From Rhizobium sp. Leaf262 (GTDB lineage: Bacteria > Pseudomonadota > Alphaproteobacteria > Rhizobiales > Rhizobiaceae): a stretch of 64,000 nucleotides of DNA. The position numbers and the translations under genes were made by a program. Below the pieces are notes generated by a model, which was not told the DNA's origin, did not search any database, and was given only the letters and a program-made list of their open reading frames with translations. How positions within the stretch are numbered: the stretch's first letter is position 1; every line of letters begins with the position of its first letter. Location of the stretch: the NCBI RefSeq assembly GCF_001422245.1, contig NZ_LMMM01000001.1, forward strand, positions 249,422-313,421, read 5' to 3'. Shown here piece after piece: positions 27,600 through 35,661 of the stretch.

Positions 27600-28139
27600 T
27601 CAGGCATTTTTTCTATCGAGCGCGATGGCAATCTTCACCATGGCCGTTTTGACGTGCCGGTGAGCTGTCGCAACGGAGATACCGAGATGCTCTGCTACAG
27701 CTTCCAGCGTGCAGCCGCCATGCCGATGCATTTCGACGGCGATCTGGATATCCTTGGGCAGGGACGCGAGCACTTGCTGTGCAATACGAACTTCGTCGCA
27801 AAACAGCGTTGTCTGCTCGGGCGTTTCGGCAGCACGCGGCACGATCCAGAACGGCGGATCGTCATTTTGAGCCCGTTGCTCGATTTTGCGACGCTTGACG
27901 ATGTCGAGCGAGAGATTACGGACGATGCGGTAGAGATAAGCCAATGCCTCGCGCGCCGTTTGTGCTGGCGAATTGCTGATGCCGAAACGAAGATAGGCTT
28001 CCTGAACGATGTCTTCAGCGACATCCCGTGAGCCCAGAATCCTTGCCGAATAGCTGATCAACGCCTTGCGATGCCCCATGAATAGGGCATCCGCGTCGAG
28101 GCTGACATCCAAGTGCTGCTTCGCTTGTCGTTCCTGCAC
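27600..28139 (-). CDS. fecI: ECF sigma factor, FecI type
   Basis: A 179-residue extracytoplasmic-function sigma factor. Region 2 is at residues 20-90 (HRKALISYSARILGSRDVAEDIVQEAYLRF and YLYRIVRNLSLDIVKRRK). Region 4 is at 125-175 (LASLPKDIQIAVEMHRHGGCTLEAVAEHLGIS). The start codon is GTG 28139, with GGAAG upstream. It probably activates the receptor, transport and perhaps asb genes when ferric siderophore occupies the receptor. It lies 98 bases after asbF, with a possible iron-responsive box between. Confidence 0.94.
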   Translation of the reverse strand: MQERQAKQHLDVSLDADALFMGHRKALISYSARILGSRDVAEDIVQEAYLRFGISNSPAQTAREALAYLYRIVRNLSLDIVKRRKIEQRAQNDDPPFWIVPRAAETPEQTTLFCDEVRIAQQVLASLPKDIQIAVEMHRHGGCTLEAVAEHLGISVATAHRHVKTAMVKIAIALDRKNA

Positions 28140-28225
28140 GCTGTCTTCCGATAGGCGGTCGATTGACGGAATAGTCGCTCACGCCCATGGAGGCGCTTAG
28201 GCGCAACTCCCTAACAGCAAAAACA

Positions 28226-28240
28226 TGATCAATAAAGTCA
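28226..28240. promoter_or_regulatory. TGA-N9-TCA sequence upstream of fecI (candidate RirA iron-responsive box)
   Basis: TGACTTTATTGATCA on the minus strand matches the TGA-N9-TCA core of rhizobial iron-responsive operators. It lies about 90 bases before the sigma-factor start. Its first TGA is the asbF stop codon, so part of the match is forced; only a candidate. Confidence 0.35.
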
Positions 28241-29119
28241 TATTTGAATGTTTATGGGCAAGGCGTGTGGAGAAGCCGTGTTTTGCCTGATTTCGTGCGC
28301 GCTTTCAAAACCGAATTCCTGGCGAAGCGTTTGGCAATCCCGACTTAGGACGGCCATTGGGTCGTTGCCGAACCATTCCAGCGACACATCAGCCGCCATG
28401 ATGTCTGGGATCCGCACGATCACCGCAGCATAATCGACAGCACCCTCGAAAAGGGGTGTCATGCCTTTGCGATCACCTGCTGCCGAATAGACATTGCCGG
28501 GGCTGAAAACGTGAAAGTGACGGCGGTCTGTGATATTCTTCAAATGGTAGTGCTGGACGAATTCACCTATCGATCTGTGCAGTGCCACCGGGTCGTCTCC
28601 GGCTTCCCAGACGTGCAGAACATCGAAATTGATCGCCAGTGCCGGATGGTTCACTTCTTCGATGAGCCGGATCGTGGACGCTGCCGTATCGGCCAGCGTG
28701 TTTGGATGGGTCTCCACCAGAAGATGGATGCCATAGCTTTCTACGATGGCTGCGACTTGGCGCAGGCGGGCAACGAGGTGCTGGCGATCGGTGGCGGTCG
28801 TATCGACGCTTGCCTTACCGCCGGCAAAGGTCCTGATCTTGCTGGCTTTCCAGCGGCGTGCCAGCAGGCAGAGCTCCACCGTCTTGCGGCGCAGGCTTTC
28901 TTCATCGCCTTCAAGCGGCAGGTAATCGCTGATCATCGGAACGGTCAGGCCGTAATCGCTCAGCCAGTCGGCATGCTTGTCTTTGTGTGTGCTCAGACTG
29001 CGTGCGTGCGCGCCCCAGAGTTCAATGCCATCGAAGCCGCTGGTGCGGGCAAAGCTTGCGATTTCTCCAAGCGAAATCAACTGGTGCCGGAAGCTGATGG
29101 TGCACAGAGAAATGGTCAC
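28238..29119 (-). CDS. asbF: 3-dehydroshikimate dehydratase of petrobactin synthesis
   Basis: A 293-residue TIM-barrel enzyme converting 3-dehydroshikimate to 3,4-dihydroxybenzoate, the catechol unit of petrobactin. It matches AsbF closely by eye: SLCTISFRHQLIS at the start, GIELWGAHA, MISDYL, KIRTFAG, NVYSAAGDRKGM and SLEWFGN. The metal ligands of the known AsbF site align to Glu136 (LVETHPN), Asp166 (NFDVLH), His192 (QHYHLKN) and Glu248 (LEWF). I choose GTG 29119, which gives a 4-base GTGA overlap with the upstream gene and has GGAGG nearby. It is the last gene of the biosynthetic operon. Confidence 0.95.
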   Translation of the reverse strand: MTISLCTISFRHQLISLGEIASFARTSGFDGIELWGAHARSLSTHKDKHADWLSDYGLTVPMISDYLPLEGDEESLRRKTVELCLLARRWKASKIRTFAGGKASVDTTATDRQHLVARLRQVAAIVESYGIHLLVETHPNTLADTAASTIRLIEEVNHPALAINFDVLHVWEAGDDPVALHRSIGEFVQHYHLKNITDRRHFHVFSPGNVYSAAGDRKGMTPLFEGAVDYAAVIVRIPDIMAADVSLEWFGNDPMAVLSRDCQTLRQEFGFESAHEIRQNTASPHALPINIQI

Positions 29120-30426
29120 CCGGCCAGCCTCCGCAGATTGATCTCCGTTGATGCACAATATTCGTCGCACCATTGCGCGAAAACAGTCGCGAGCTTGGTC
29201 TTTAGCTTCGTTTCGAGACGATCCGCTTCATCCAGTTGCGCAAAGACCGCCGCCGCCTGCGCCGGATCGCTTGTCTGCGAAAGCTTCATGCACGCATAGT
29301 GCAGGGTCTTCAGCGACTGAACCAGTGCTTCGATCTCCTCGCACCAGAGCTCGAATTCCGCTGCGGGCAGTTTCAGTGCACGCCAGAAAAAGGCAAAGCC
29401 GTGCTCATAGGCATATTTGCGGATGGTCAGCACGGGTAACTCGCGCACGGCGGGTTCCAGGTCCCGGAGGGACAGGCCTTGGCTGCCATCCAGATGAGCC
29501 GCAACGATGGTCCGCAGTGCATCAACGATCGGATTATGATCGAACACGAAGCAGCTTTGGAAAAAAGCCTTGAGGTCTTCGGCGTGGGGCGTTCGCGCCT
29601 GCGCAATGTCAAAGGCGTAACCGCCGCCGACTGTCGGCTGCATGATGGCGTGAATGACCTTCTCGCGTGCCATCACGCCTTCCCAGCGATAATCGGGATC
29701 ATGCACGAACCATGTTTCGGGATCGCCCGTCTCCTGCAGCATCAGGTAATGCGGAAAAGGGTTCTGGTTGAACTTGTTCTCGCGCTCCGGCATGTGGAAC
29801 ATGTCCAGCATGACCATGACGCAATCCGTCTCTCCGCGTTTGCGCACCAGATCGGTCATAACAGCCAGGTTGTCCGCCTTGCTCAGTGCCGGGTCGTACC
29901 ATTCGTGGACCTTCACGCCATAGAGACGCTCGAACCATGCGCGGTAAAACTCCTGGCTGATGTCATTGGCATGATAGCGCAGTTGGTAACGGTCGCTGAC
30001 GGCAAATTTCGCATCCCAGATGCCGCAATAGAATGGCCGCTGGTCTAGCCCGCGCTTCTTCAGTCCATCGCAGACGCAACTGACGAAGCAATGAACTTTG
30101 ATGTCGTAATAGGCCTCGCCATGCACACCTTCATCCGTATCCCCGCCGGTCATCGGAAAACTGGGAATTGGCAGCGTCGGTGCTTTTGGCAGATAGAGGC
30201 CGATCAGATCATCGACGGTCCGAACATGACTATTGGCGATGGCCTCCTCGGGCATGGCGAGGTTGAATTCGAGCTCAAGGTTTAGAAAAATCTGAAGGAT
30301 GAGGACGGAGTCGAGATACAGATCCTCGTTCAACCGTGCATCCGGCGCAAACCCGGCCATATGTGGATGGTCCATATGGGTGGTGAGAAGGGTTTCGATG
30401 GCGGAAAAAATCTCGTCACGGGTCAT
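29116..30426 (-). CDS. asbDE: Fused aryl carrier protein (AsbD) and condensing protein (AsbE)
   Basis: A 436-residue fusion. Residues 1-80 are an aryl carrier protein with the phosphopantetheine serine at Ser40 in YLDSVLILQ. A short Pro/Gly-rich linker follows (about 80-104). Residues 105-436 match AsbE: VHCFVSCVCDGL, RPFYCGIWDAKFAVSD, VHEWYDPALSK, MLDMFHMPERENKFNQ, PFPHYLML and FVHDPDYRWEGVM. In Bacillus these are separate proteins of roughly 90 and 330 residues. AsbC loads dihydroxybenzoate on the carrier; AsbE transfers it to a spermidine amine. ATG 30426 overlaps the asbC stop by four bases. The gene is much like asbD joined to asbE without a stop. Confidence 0.9.
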   Translation of the reverse strand: MTRDEIFSAIETLLTTHMDHPHMAGFAPDARLNEDLYLDSVLILQIFLNLELEFNLAMPEEAIANSHVRTVDDLIGLYLPKAPTLPIPSFPMTGGDTDEGVHGEAYYDIKVHCFVSCVCDGLKKRGLDQRPFYCGIWDAKFAVSDRYQLRYHANDISQEFYRAWFERLYGVKVHEWYDPALSKADNLAVMTDLVRKRGETDCVMVMLDMFHMPERENKFNQNPFPHYLMLQETGDPETWFVHDPDYRWEGVMAREKVIHAIMQPTVGGGYAFDIAQARTPHAEDLKAFFQSCFVFDHNPIVDALRTIVAAHLDGSQGLSLRDLEPAVRELPVLTIRKYAYEHGFAFFWRALKLPAAEFELWCEEIEALVQSLKTLHYACMKLSQTSDPAQAAAVFAQLDEADRLETKLKTKLATVFAQWCDEYCASTEINLRRLAG

Positions 30427-31697
30427 GAAGCCACTCCGGTTGGAACTGGGAGAAAGGCGCCCGCGGCGTGGCGTTCTGCAACATCGCGACGGCTGATCTT
30501 GCCGTTGGCCTGGCGGGGAATGTCGCTGACCTGGATCATTTCGGACGGCAACTGGTGGGTGGCCAATTGCCTGCTCAGCCATTCCCGCAGCGCGCCTGAT
30601 GACACCGGGTTTTCAGCGCTGAAGAGAAGCGCTACCCGCTCACCCGCAAATCGGTCGCCCTTGCGAAACGCAACGGCATCGGTAATGCCGGGCATCGCGG
30701 TGACGGCATCTTCGACATCCTTTGGATAGACGTTGAGACCAGCGACATTGATCATGTCGTCCATGCGCGACACGAAGACCAGCATGCCATCGGCCCTGAT
30801 ATATCCAAGGTCGCGGGTGTGGATCGGCTGGCCATCGGCTTTGCGGATCACGATATCCGCCGCCGTCTCAAGATCGCTGCCAGTGTCCGCAGTCACGTGG
30901 GGCAGAATGTAGCCCATATCATGCGCGGCGGTGAGGTCGGGGTTGATGGCGACACAGCCTGCTTCCGAGCAACCATATTGTTGGAAGAGATTGTCGCATT
31001 TCTCGCGAATGCGCGTGAACCATGGTTCTGGCAGCAGCGTGCCCGAGGTCATGGCGGCGTGCATCTTTTCGCCAGCGGGCAGAAGTTGTGCCAGCATGTG
31101 CAGAATGGCGGGCGAGGAATAGAGCAGGGGCCGTTCGGTCTCGCGCATGACTTTCAGAATATATTTCGGATTTTTGGTATCCACGACGACAGGCGTGACG
31201 CTGCGGTGCAGCCCCACCAGAATGCCGCAGATCAGTCCGTAGGAATGCGTTGTCGGGCAGGCTACGATGGGGGTCATCTCGGCGGGCGCTGCGAACGTCT
31301 GCACATAGCTGGCGATCTCGGTCTCGATATTCTGCCATGTGCGGGCAATCAGCTTTGGCGCGCCTGTGGTGCCAGAGCTCATTTGCAGCAATTCACCATC
31401 GCCACCGGTCGCGGTGCTGTCCGGCAAGGCTTCACCTGTAAAACTGTTATAGAACAGTCGCTCGCAACCGGCCTGCACGGCCAGCTTCCGCGCCGCCGCA
31501 TAGGGCGTGCCGGGGTGGATCGGCAGAACACTGGCACCGGCTTCCCGAATTGCGAAGAAAAGCGCCAGCCATTCGACAGAATCTGCAAAGCAAACCGCAT
31601 AACGCACGGAGCGCGAAAGACCTGTCAACGCGGTAAGCTCTGTCGACCGCCTCTCGAAATAGCCCTTGTCATAAAGGGTGTCGCCGATCCTGATCAT
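30423..31697 (-). CDS. asbC: 3,4-dihydroxybenzoate AMP ligase
   Basis: A 424-residue adenylate-forming enzyme, shorter than typical aryl-AMP ligases and close to AsbC. P-loop MSSGTTGAPK lies at residues 106-115. Further motifs are YGCSEAGC, the hinge and ribose region TRDLGYIRADG, and a C-terminal PRQANGKISRRD with the catalytic lysine. It activates 3,4-dihydroxybenzoate and loads it on the carrier domain encoded just downstream. It overlaps asbB and asbDE by 4 bases each. Confidence 0.92.
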   Translation of the reverse strand: MIRIGDTLYDKGYFERRSTELTALTGLSRSVRYAVCFADSVEWLALFFAIREAGASVLPIHPGTPYAAARKLAVQAGCERLFYNSFTGEALPDSTATGGDGELLQMSSGTTGAPKLIARTWQNIETEIASYVQTFAAPAEMTPIVACPTTHSYGLICGILVGLHRSVTPVVVDTKNPKYILKVMRETERPLLYSSPAILHMLAQLLPAGEKMHAAMTSGTLLPEPWFTRIREKCDNLFQQYGCSEAGCVAINPDLTAAHDMGYILPHVTADTGSDLETAADIVIRKADGQPIHTRDLGYIRADGMLVFVSRMDDMINVAGLNVYPKDVEDAVTAMPGITDAVAFRKGDRFAGERVALLFSAENPVSSGALREWLSRQLATHQLPSEMIQVSDIPRQANGKISRRDVAERHAAGAFLPVPTGVAS

Positions 31698-33418
31698 CGC
31701 ATTGTTCTCCGTTCGGCCGTGGCCTTCGTAAAGAAGTTCGGCACGTCGTGATGGTATTCCGGCTCGCGGGCGAGCAGTTTTCGGGTGAGAAGAGATTCCG
31801 TCTGGATGGTCGCCGCATTATAACCGAGCGCTGCCATCCGCTGGCTGGCCCCGTTGCTTGCTGCATAGGTTTCGAGCAGCGCCTCGACCCGCTGCCAGAA
31901 GCTGGCTTCGGGCAGTTGATAGACATGGTCGAGGAGATGTGCGACCTCCGCGAGATTGTAGACGAACAGGGTGTCAGCCACGAGTTCACGCAGGGAATCG
32001 AGATTGTCCATCCAATAATACTGGTTTGGCGGTGCGTCTCGATAACGCGCATCGAGCGACGGGAAATCTGGTGCTTTAGCAGGATGGCGCAGAAAGAACG
32101 GGCAGAACTCGACGCTTTCGTGAAAATCGCGAAGCACAAGGCGTACCGGCCAGCCATCACGATGCACAAGCAGCATGTTCTGCCCGTGCGCCTCCACGGC
32201 GAGACCGTGATGGACGAGAAGATGCCAGACGGGCAGGATGGAGATTTCCAGCAGGCGGTTCAGCCAGGGCATCAGGCCGAACCGTTCGATCCATGGATGG
32301 ACGAACGGTTTCTCATCCGCTTCCAGCATCATCAGAGCGTTGAAGGGAATGACCTCTTCTCCGGGCAGTAAATCTTTCAGCGCGGTTTCGCGCCAGATGG
32401 CACCGATCTGGCCGGACAGATCGCCATCATGCTCGGCCAGAACCGCAGCATATTCCTGAAGGATCGTCAGCGGGTAACGGTCACGAAATGCCGCGTCCTC
32501 ACCCACCATCCCGGCAATCCATCGCGACAATATCGGGGCGGTGCAGACGGAGTGCGGATCGAGAGTACGCCGCGACGAGGTGTTGACGACATCAAGCGGC
32601 AGCTTGATGCTTGCGGCCAAGGGACGATCGAGATTGTGCAAACTGCGCAGCGATTGGCTGGCGAGATAACGGTCTCCAAAGTGCCCAAGCCCATGCAGTT
32701 TGCCGCGAGCGATGAGGTCGGAACCCGCACCGTCCCTCAAACGCTGCCATTGCCATGGATGCATCGGCACCAGCGCGAAATCGTTCCAATCGAGACTTTT
32801 CGCCTGACGCGCGTCATCGATCTTGTTCCAGACGTCCTCACCGAGTTCACTCTTCCAAAAACTTGTTTCGTCGCGATCAAGCGCCTGCCTTATGGTGTCA
32901 CGCGCGTGCAATGCCCAAAAAAGCTGGAACGGTTTTGCCGATTCCGGGCCGAAACGCAGGTTGTCTTCGATCGTAAAACCGTATCGTGCCTTGAAACATG
33001 GATGATAGGGGTGGCCCTCGTGCAATGCGCCGTCCAACTCCGCGAATGCCATGTCACGCCGGTCGCGAGGCGGAATATTGTCTTCGTTCCACTGGCAAAG
33101 CGTGACGGTGTGCTCGAGTTCCCGAAGGAGCTTGTCGCGGGTGATGCCGTTACCGGGCAGACCCGTGACAATTGCCAAAAGAGACGCTGGCACCCAGTTG
33201 CCATCAGATTTCATCTCGATGGAATGCGGGTGAATACGCGGACGGCCAAAGGTGCCGAGCGTGGCGCGGCAACGGTACTGGTGGCCACCAGAGGTCCAGG
33301 TCAAACGATCCAGCGGCTCGATCCGAAAAGGCACAAGACCTTCAAACAGCGTTGCCGCCACCAGTTGGCGCAAGACACGATCCTGCGGCGCAGACGAAAT
33401 TTCAAGAGGCAATGGCAT
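31694..33418 (-). CDS. asbB: NIS siderophore synthetase (IucA/IucC family), AsbB-like
   Basis: A 574-residue NRPS-independent siderophore synthetase. These enzymes adenylate a carboxylate and condense it with an amine. The N-terminal half has HEGHPYHPCFKARYGF and LVPMHPWQWQRL, and the C-terminal FhuF-like half has VEAHGQNMLLVHRDGWPVRLVLRDF. Family length and motifs are intact. In petrobactin synthesis AsbB completes the second citrate-spermidine amide or transfer step. Its start ATG 33418 lies inside asbA (17-base overlap) behind GGAGAGG. Assignment as B rather than A rests on gene order. Confidence 0.92.
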   Translation of the reverse strand: MPLPLEISSAPQDRVLRQLVAATLFEGLVPFRIEPLDRLTWTSGGHQYRCRATLGTFGRPRIHPHSIEMKSDGNWVPASLLAIVTGLPGNGITRDKLLRELEHTVTLCQWNEDNIPPRDRRDMAFAELDGALHEGHPYHPCFKARYGFTIEDNLRFGPESAKPFQLFWALHARDTIRQALDRDETSFWKSELGEDVWNKIDDARQAKSLDWNDFALVPMHPWQWQRLRDGAGSDLIARGKLHGLGHFGDRYLASQSLRSLHNLDRPLAASIKLPLDVVNTSSRRTLDPHSVCTAPILSRWIAGMVGEDAAFRDRYPLTILQEYAAVLAEHDGDLSGQIGAIWRETALKDLLPGEEVIPFNALMMLEADEKPFVHPWIERFGLMPWLNRLLEISILPVWHLLVHHGLAVEAHGQNMLLVHRDGWPVRLVLRDFHESVEFCPFFLRHPAKAPDFPSLDARYRDAPPNQYYWMDNLDSLRELVADTLFVYNLAEVAHLLDHVYQLPEASFWQRVEALLETYAASNGASQRMAALGYNAATIQTESLLTRKLLAREPEYHHDVPNFFTKATAERRTMR

Positions 33419-35183
33419 GTGGCCTCTCCGTTTCGGTCTCGGTGATCGTGGTCAGCCTCAACGGATTGGGCATTTTGCGGTAAAGCGCGTGGTCGCCCAC
33501 CGAACTCAATTCGTCCACATCGGCCAGCCGCGTCGCAAGGTTAGCTTTGGTGCCGATATCAGCCTCATCCAGAATATGCCGGATGAAATCGCGGCCAAGT
33601 CCACGCATGGAAAGCGCAAGCTTTTCCAGATGATCACGCAGAATTCGTAAGACCGTGATTTCGTCGGCAAGCCCATCATGCGCCATGCGGCTGATGACGG
33701 AAAACACCTGATTGACGATCAGATAATAGGCGAAGCGGTCGCGAATGTCTGCTTCCGGGAAATAGAGGGAGCTTATGGTTTCCGTCTCGGGCACGGCGTT
33801 CGCTATCGCTGGCCTGTGTCGTTCCGAGAGGTAGAAACCCTGATTGTCACGGTAGTATCCGAGCCGTGGATAACCGGTACCGATATCAACGAGGCTGTTC
33901 TGCTGATGCGCTTCGAGCGCGATGCCGTGCCGCTCGTAAAGCTCGATCAATGGCACCACCGCACAATCGAGATACCGGCGAAACCAGAGCGCGGCGGTTG
34001 CTGCAATATTACCGCTTTCGCGCGCATGAACCTGTCTGATGAGCCGTTCCAGCCGGGACGGACGCCCCGGAACGGGTTCCGCCGTTAGCGCCGCCAATGT
34101 CACAACGCCTATACCAGCCTCTGCCCGGAAAGGGTTTTCTCGGAGAATCGTCTCGAATCCGCTTTCTTTGCGGCCTAGAATATCCAGCGTTATAAAGGCG
34201 GGATCCCGGATGATGCGGAACGATGGCATTTGACGTGCAAGCTCGAACCGGTCGATCAGCTTTGCCATGGCAACGCCAGCATCCAGTTCGTCACGCCCGT
34301 TGGTTCGCACAGAATTGGTGATGCGAACGGGCAGTGAAAATTTCAGCATCCAGTCGGCATCATCGCTCCAGACCGTGCGCACCGAAGATGTTGCAGTGAA
34401 GTCTGGACCCGCAGGGCCAAGGCTTCGAAGGGTGCCCTCTGCCATCATCGCGCTAATGTCTGGATCGAGCAGCAATGCCTGCGCCTGCAAGGGGTGCATC
34501 GGCAGAAGTGTCTCATTGTCGCGAATGCCGAAGTCTCTGATACCGGAACCGGCAAGTTGGGTGACGATATGGTCCGCAGGTTGATTGGTGGCCGAGGCAT
34601 GCGTTACGAAGTCCGTTCTCGCGGCAAAATAATGCAATTGGAAACGACCGTGGAACTCCGGCGCATAGGTTTTCTGCTGCCAAAATGTTATGCCTTGCCG
34701 GCTTTTCGGCGTCGGGTGCAGCCAGTGCCCGAATACGAGTGATTGTTCGGCAGCGATGAAGTCGTCACCCTCGTACGGTGTGGCGAGTGCATGCTCGATA
34801 TTGGTGCTGATCTGCTGGTGGCTGTCCATCACGCGCAGCAGAAGTTCCGTCTCGCAGCCCGGCTGCGTGGTGCCTTCGGGTTTGCCGTGATAGGCTTCCC
34901 GCATCAGCGCCTGCAACGCGGGCATGGGGGACCACACATGCCACGCCGTGTCTGACACGGCACGCTGCCATATGCGGCCAAAACGATATGGGCCACAAAG
35001 CGAGGCCGACATCACTTCGACCCTGATGGCCATTCTGTTGGCACGCAACATCCATTCGAGGCAGTCGATTTCTCTTGCGAACATCTTATGGCGAACAGCT
35101 GCGCCAGCATCGATCTCGCGTCTATAGCAATTGGCAAAACTTTGAAACGTGGCCGTCTCGGCTGCATTCCACGCGACGGACAT
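33402..35183 (-). CDS. asbA: NIS siderophore synthetase (IucA/IucC family), AsbA-like
   Basis: A 593-residue IucA/IucC synthetase, first gene of the biosynthetic operon. It has the catalytic motifs FGHWLHPTPKSRQG and LLPMHPLQAQALLL and the C-terminal EAHQQNSLVDIG block. In petrobactin synthesis AsbA links citrate to spermidine. The start is taken at ATG 35183 (MSVAWNAAETA); ATG 35195 is an alternative. Overlaps of 17, 4, 4 and 4 bases join asbA-B-C-DE-F, so the whole pathway is translationally coupled. Confidence 0.92.
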   Translation of the reverse strand: MSVAWNAAETATFQSFANCYRREIDAGAAVRHKMFAREIDCLEWMLRANRMAIRVEVMSASLCGPYRFGRIWQRAVSDTAWHVWSPMPALQALMREAYHGKPEGTTQPGCETELLLRVMDSHQQISTNIEHALATPYEGDDFIAAEQSLVFGHWLHPTPKSRQGITFWQQKTYAPEFHGRFQLHYFAARTDFVTHASATNQPADHIVTQLAGSGIRDFGIRDNETLLPMHPLQAQALLLDPDISAMMAEGTLRSLGPAGPDFTATSSVRTVWSDDADWMLKFSLPVRITNSVRTNGRDELDAGVAMAKLIDRFELARQMPSFRIIRDPAFITLDILGRKESGFETILRENPFRAEAGIGVVTLAALTAEPVPGRPSRLERLIRQVHARESGNIAATAALWFRRYLDCAVVPLIELYERHGIALEAHQQNSLVDIGTGYPRLGYYRDNQGFYLSERHRPAIANAVPETETISSLYFPEADIRDRFAYYLIVNQVFSVISRMAHDGLADEITVLRILRDHLEKLALSMRGLGRDFIRHILDEADIGTKANLATRLADVDELSSVGDHALYRKMPNPLRLTTITETETERPHAIAS

Positions 35184-35195
35184 TATGCGTCGCAC

Positions 35196-35442
35196 CCTGT
35201 GGCGGACCGTGAAACACTGTCACTGAATTTCGCAAACAAGAGCACATGTATCTGTGTTTCTAAGAAACGTTCTGCCGTCATCATGCGGTTCCTCGTCGAA
35301 CTTCTGGATGTGCCACGAAGGAGAGACGAACGAACCGTCAGATTTTTTCATGCGAGAAAAGTTTTTCTGGGTTGTTTGCGAATTGTCGGCGCTCACTGCA
35401 TACCTACTGGTGCAATGGAGATTTGGCAGGTCGGAGATCAGG
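35196..35442. promoter_or_regulatory. Promoter region of the asb operon with a GTTTCT-A-AGAAAC palindrome
   Basis: No gene is convincing here. A perfect 13-base palindrome GTTTCTAAGAAAC lies at 35256-35268, about 75 bases upstream of asbA. Its TTCTAAG part resembles one half of the rhizobial Irr box (TTTAGAA-Nx-TTCTAAA) but is not a full match. An iron-dependent or sigma-dependent operator is plausible. The rest is unremarkable. Confidence 0.4.
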
Positions 35443-35661
35443 CTAGCGTTCCGTTTCACTCGTTCTAAAGCACTGAGCAAACAGCGAGCCGATCGCTCCA
35501 CCTGTCACAATGATCGGACCTTCGGCCCCAAAAGAACCTCCGGTTCCGATCGATATTGCTGAAGAAATCGGCTTCAGGACGGCGATCTTTGGCGACATGC
35601 GGCTGCCGCTTATCAAAATCGCCTCGATGGCTTCCGAAATGCCGTGACCGCAGATTCCAAC
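35443..35661 (-). pseudogene. Fragment of a ClC-family chloride channel gene
   Basis: Read on the minus strand, these 73 codons give a clear internal piece of a voltage-gated ClC channel (GHGISEAIEAIL, SPKIAVLKPI, then the anion-pathway motif GSFGAEGP and IIVTGGAIGSLFAQ) ending in a TAG. A full ClC has 400 or more residues, so both ends are missing and there is no start codon. It begins immediately after the lyase stop at 35662. It is a relic of a gene broken by a rearrangement between the asb locus and the tct locus. Confidence 0.85.

Noticed and set aside
32429-33445. 338-codon open frame antisense to asbB
   Set aside because: Covers the IucA/IucC gene in reverse and has no family features.
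28238-35183. Aerobactin, achromobactin or vibrioferrin biosynthesis
   Set aside because: Those pathways lack an AsbF-like dehydroshikimate dehydratase and an AsbE-type protein; the gene order and these two proteins point to petrobactin.
35220-35501. Short open frames in the asb promoter region
   Set aside because: No ribosome site or similarity; one overlaps the ClC relic in another frame.
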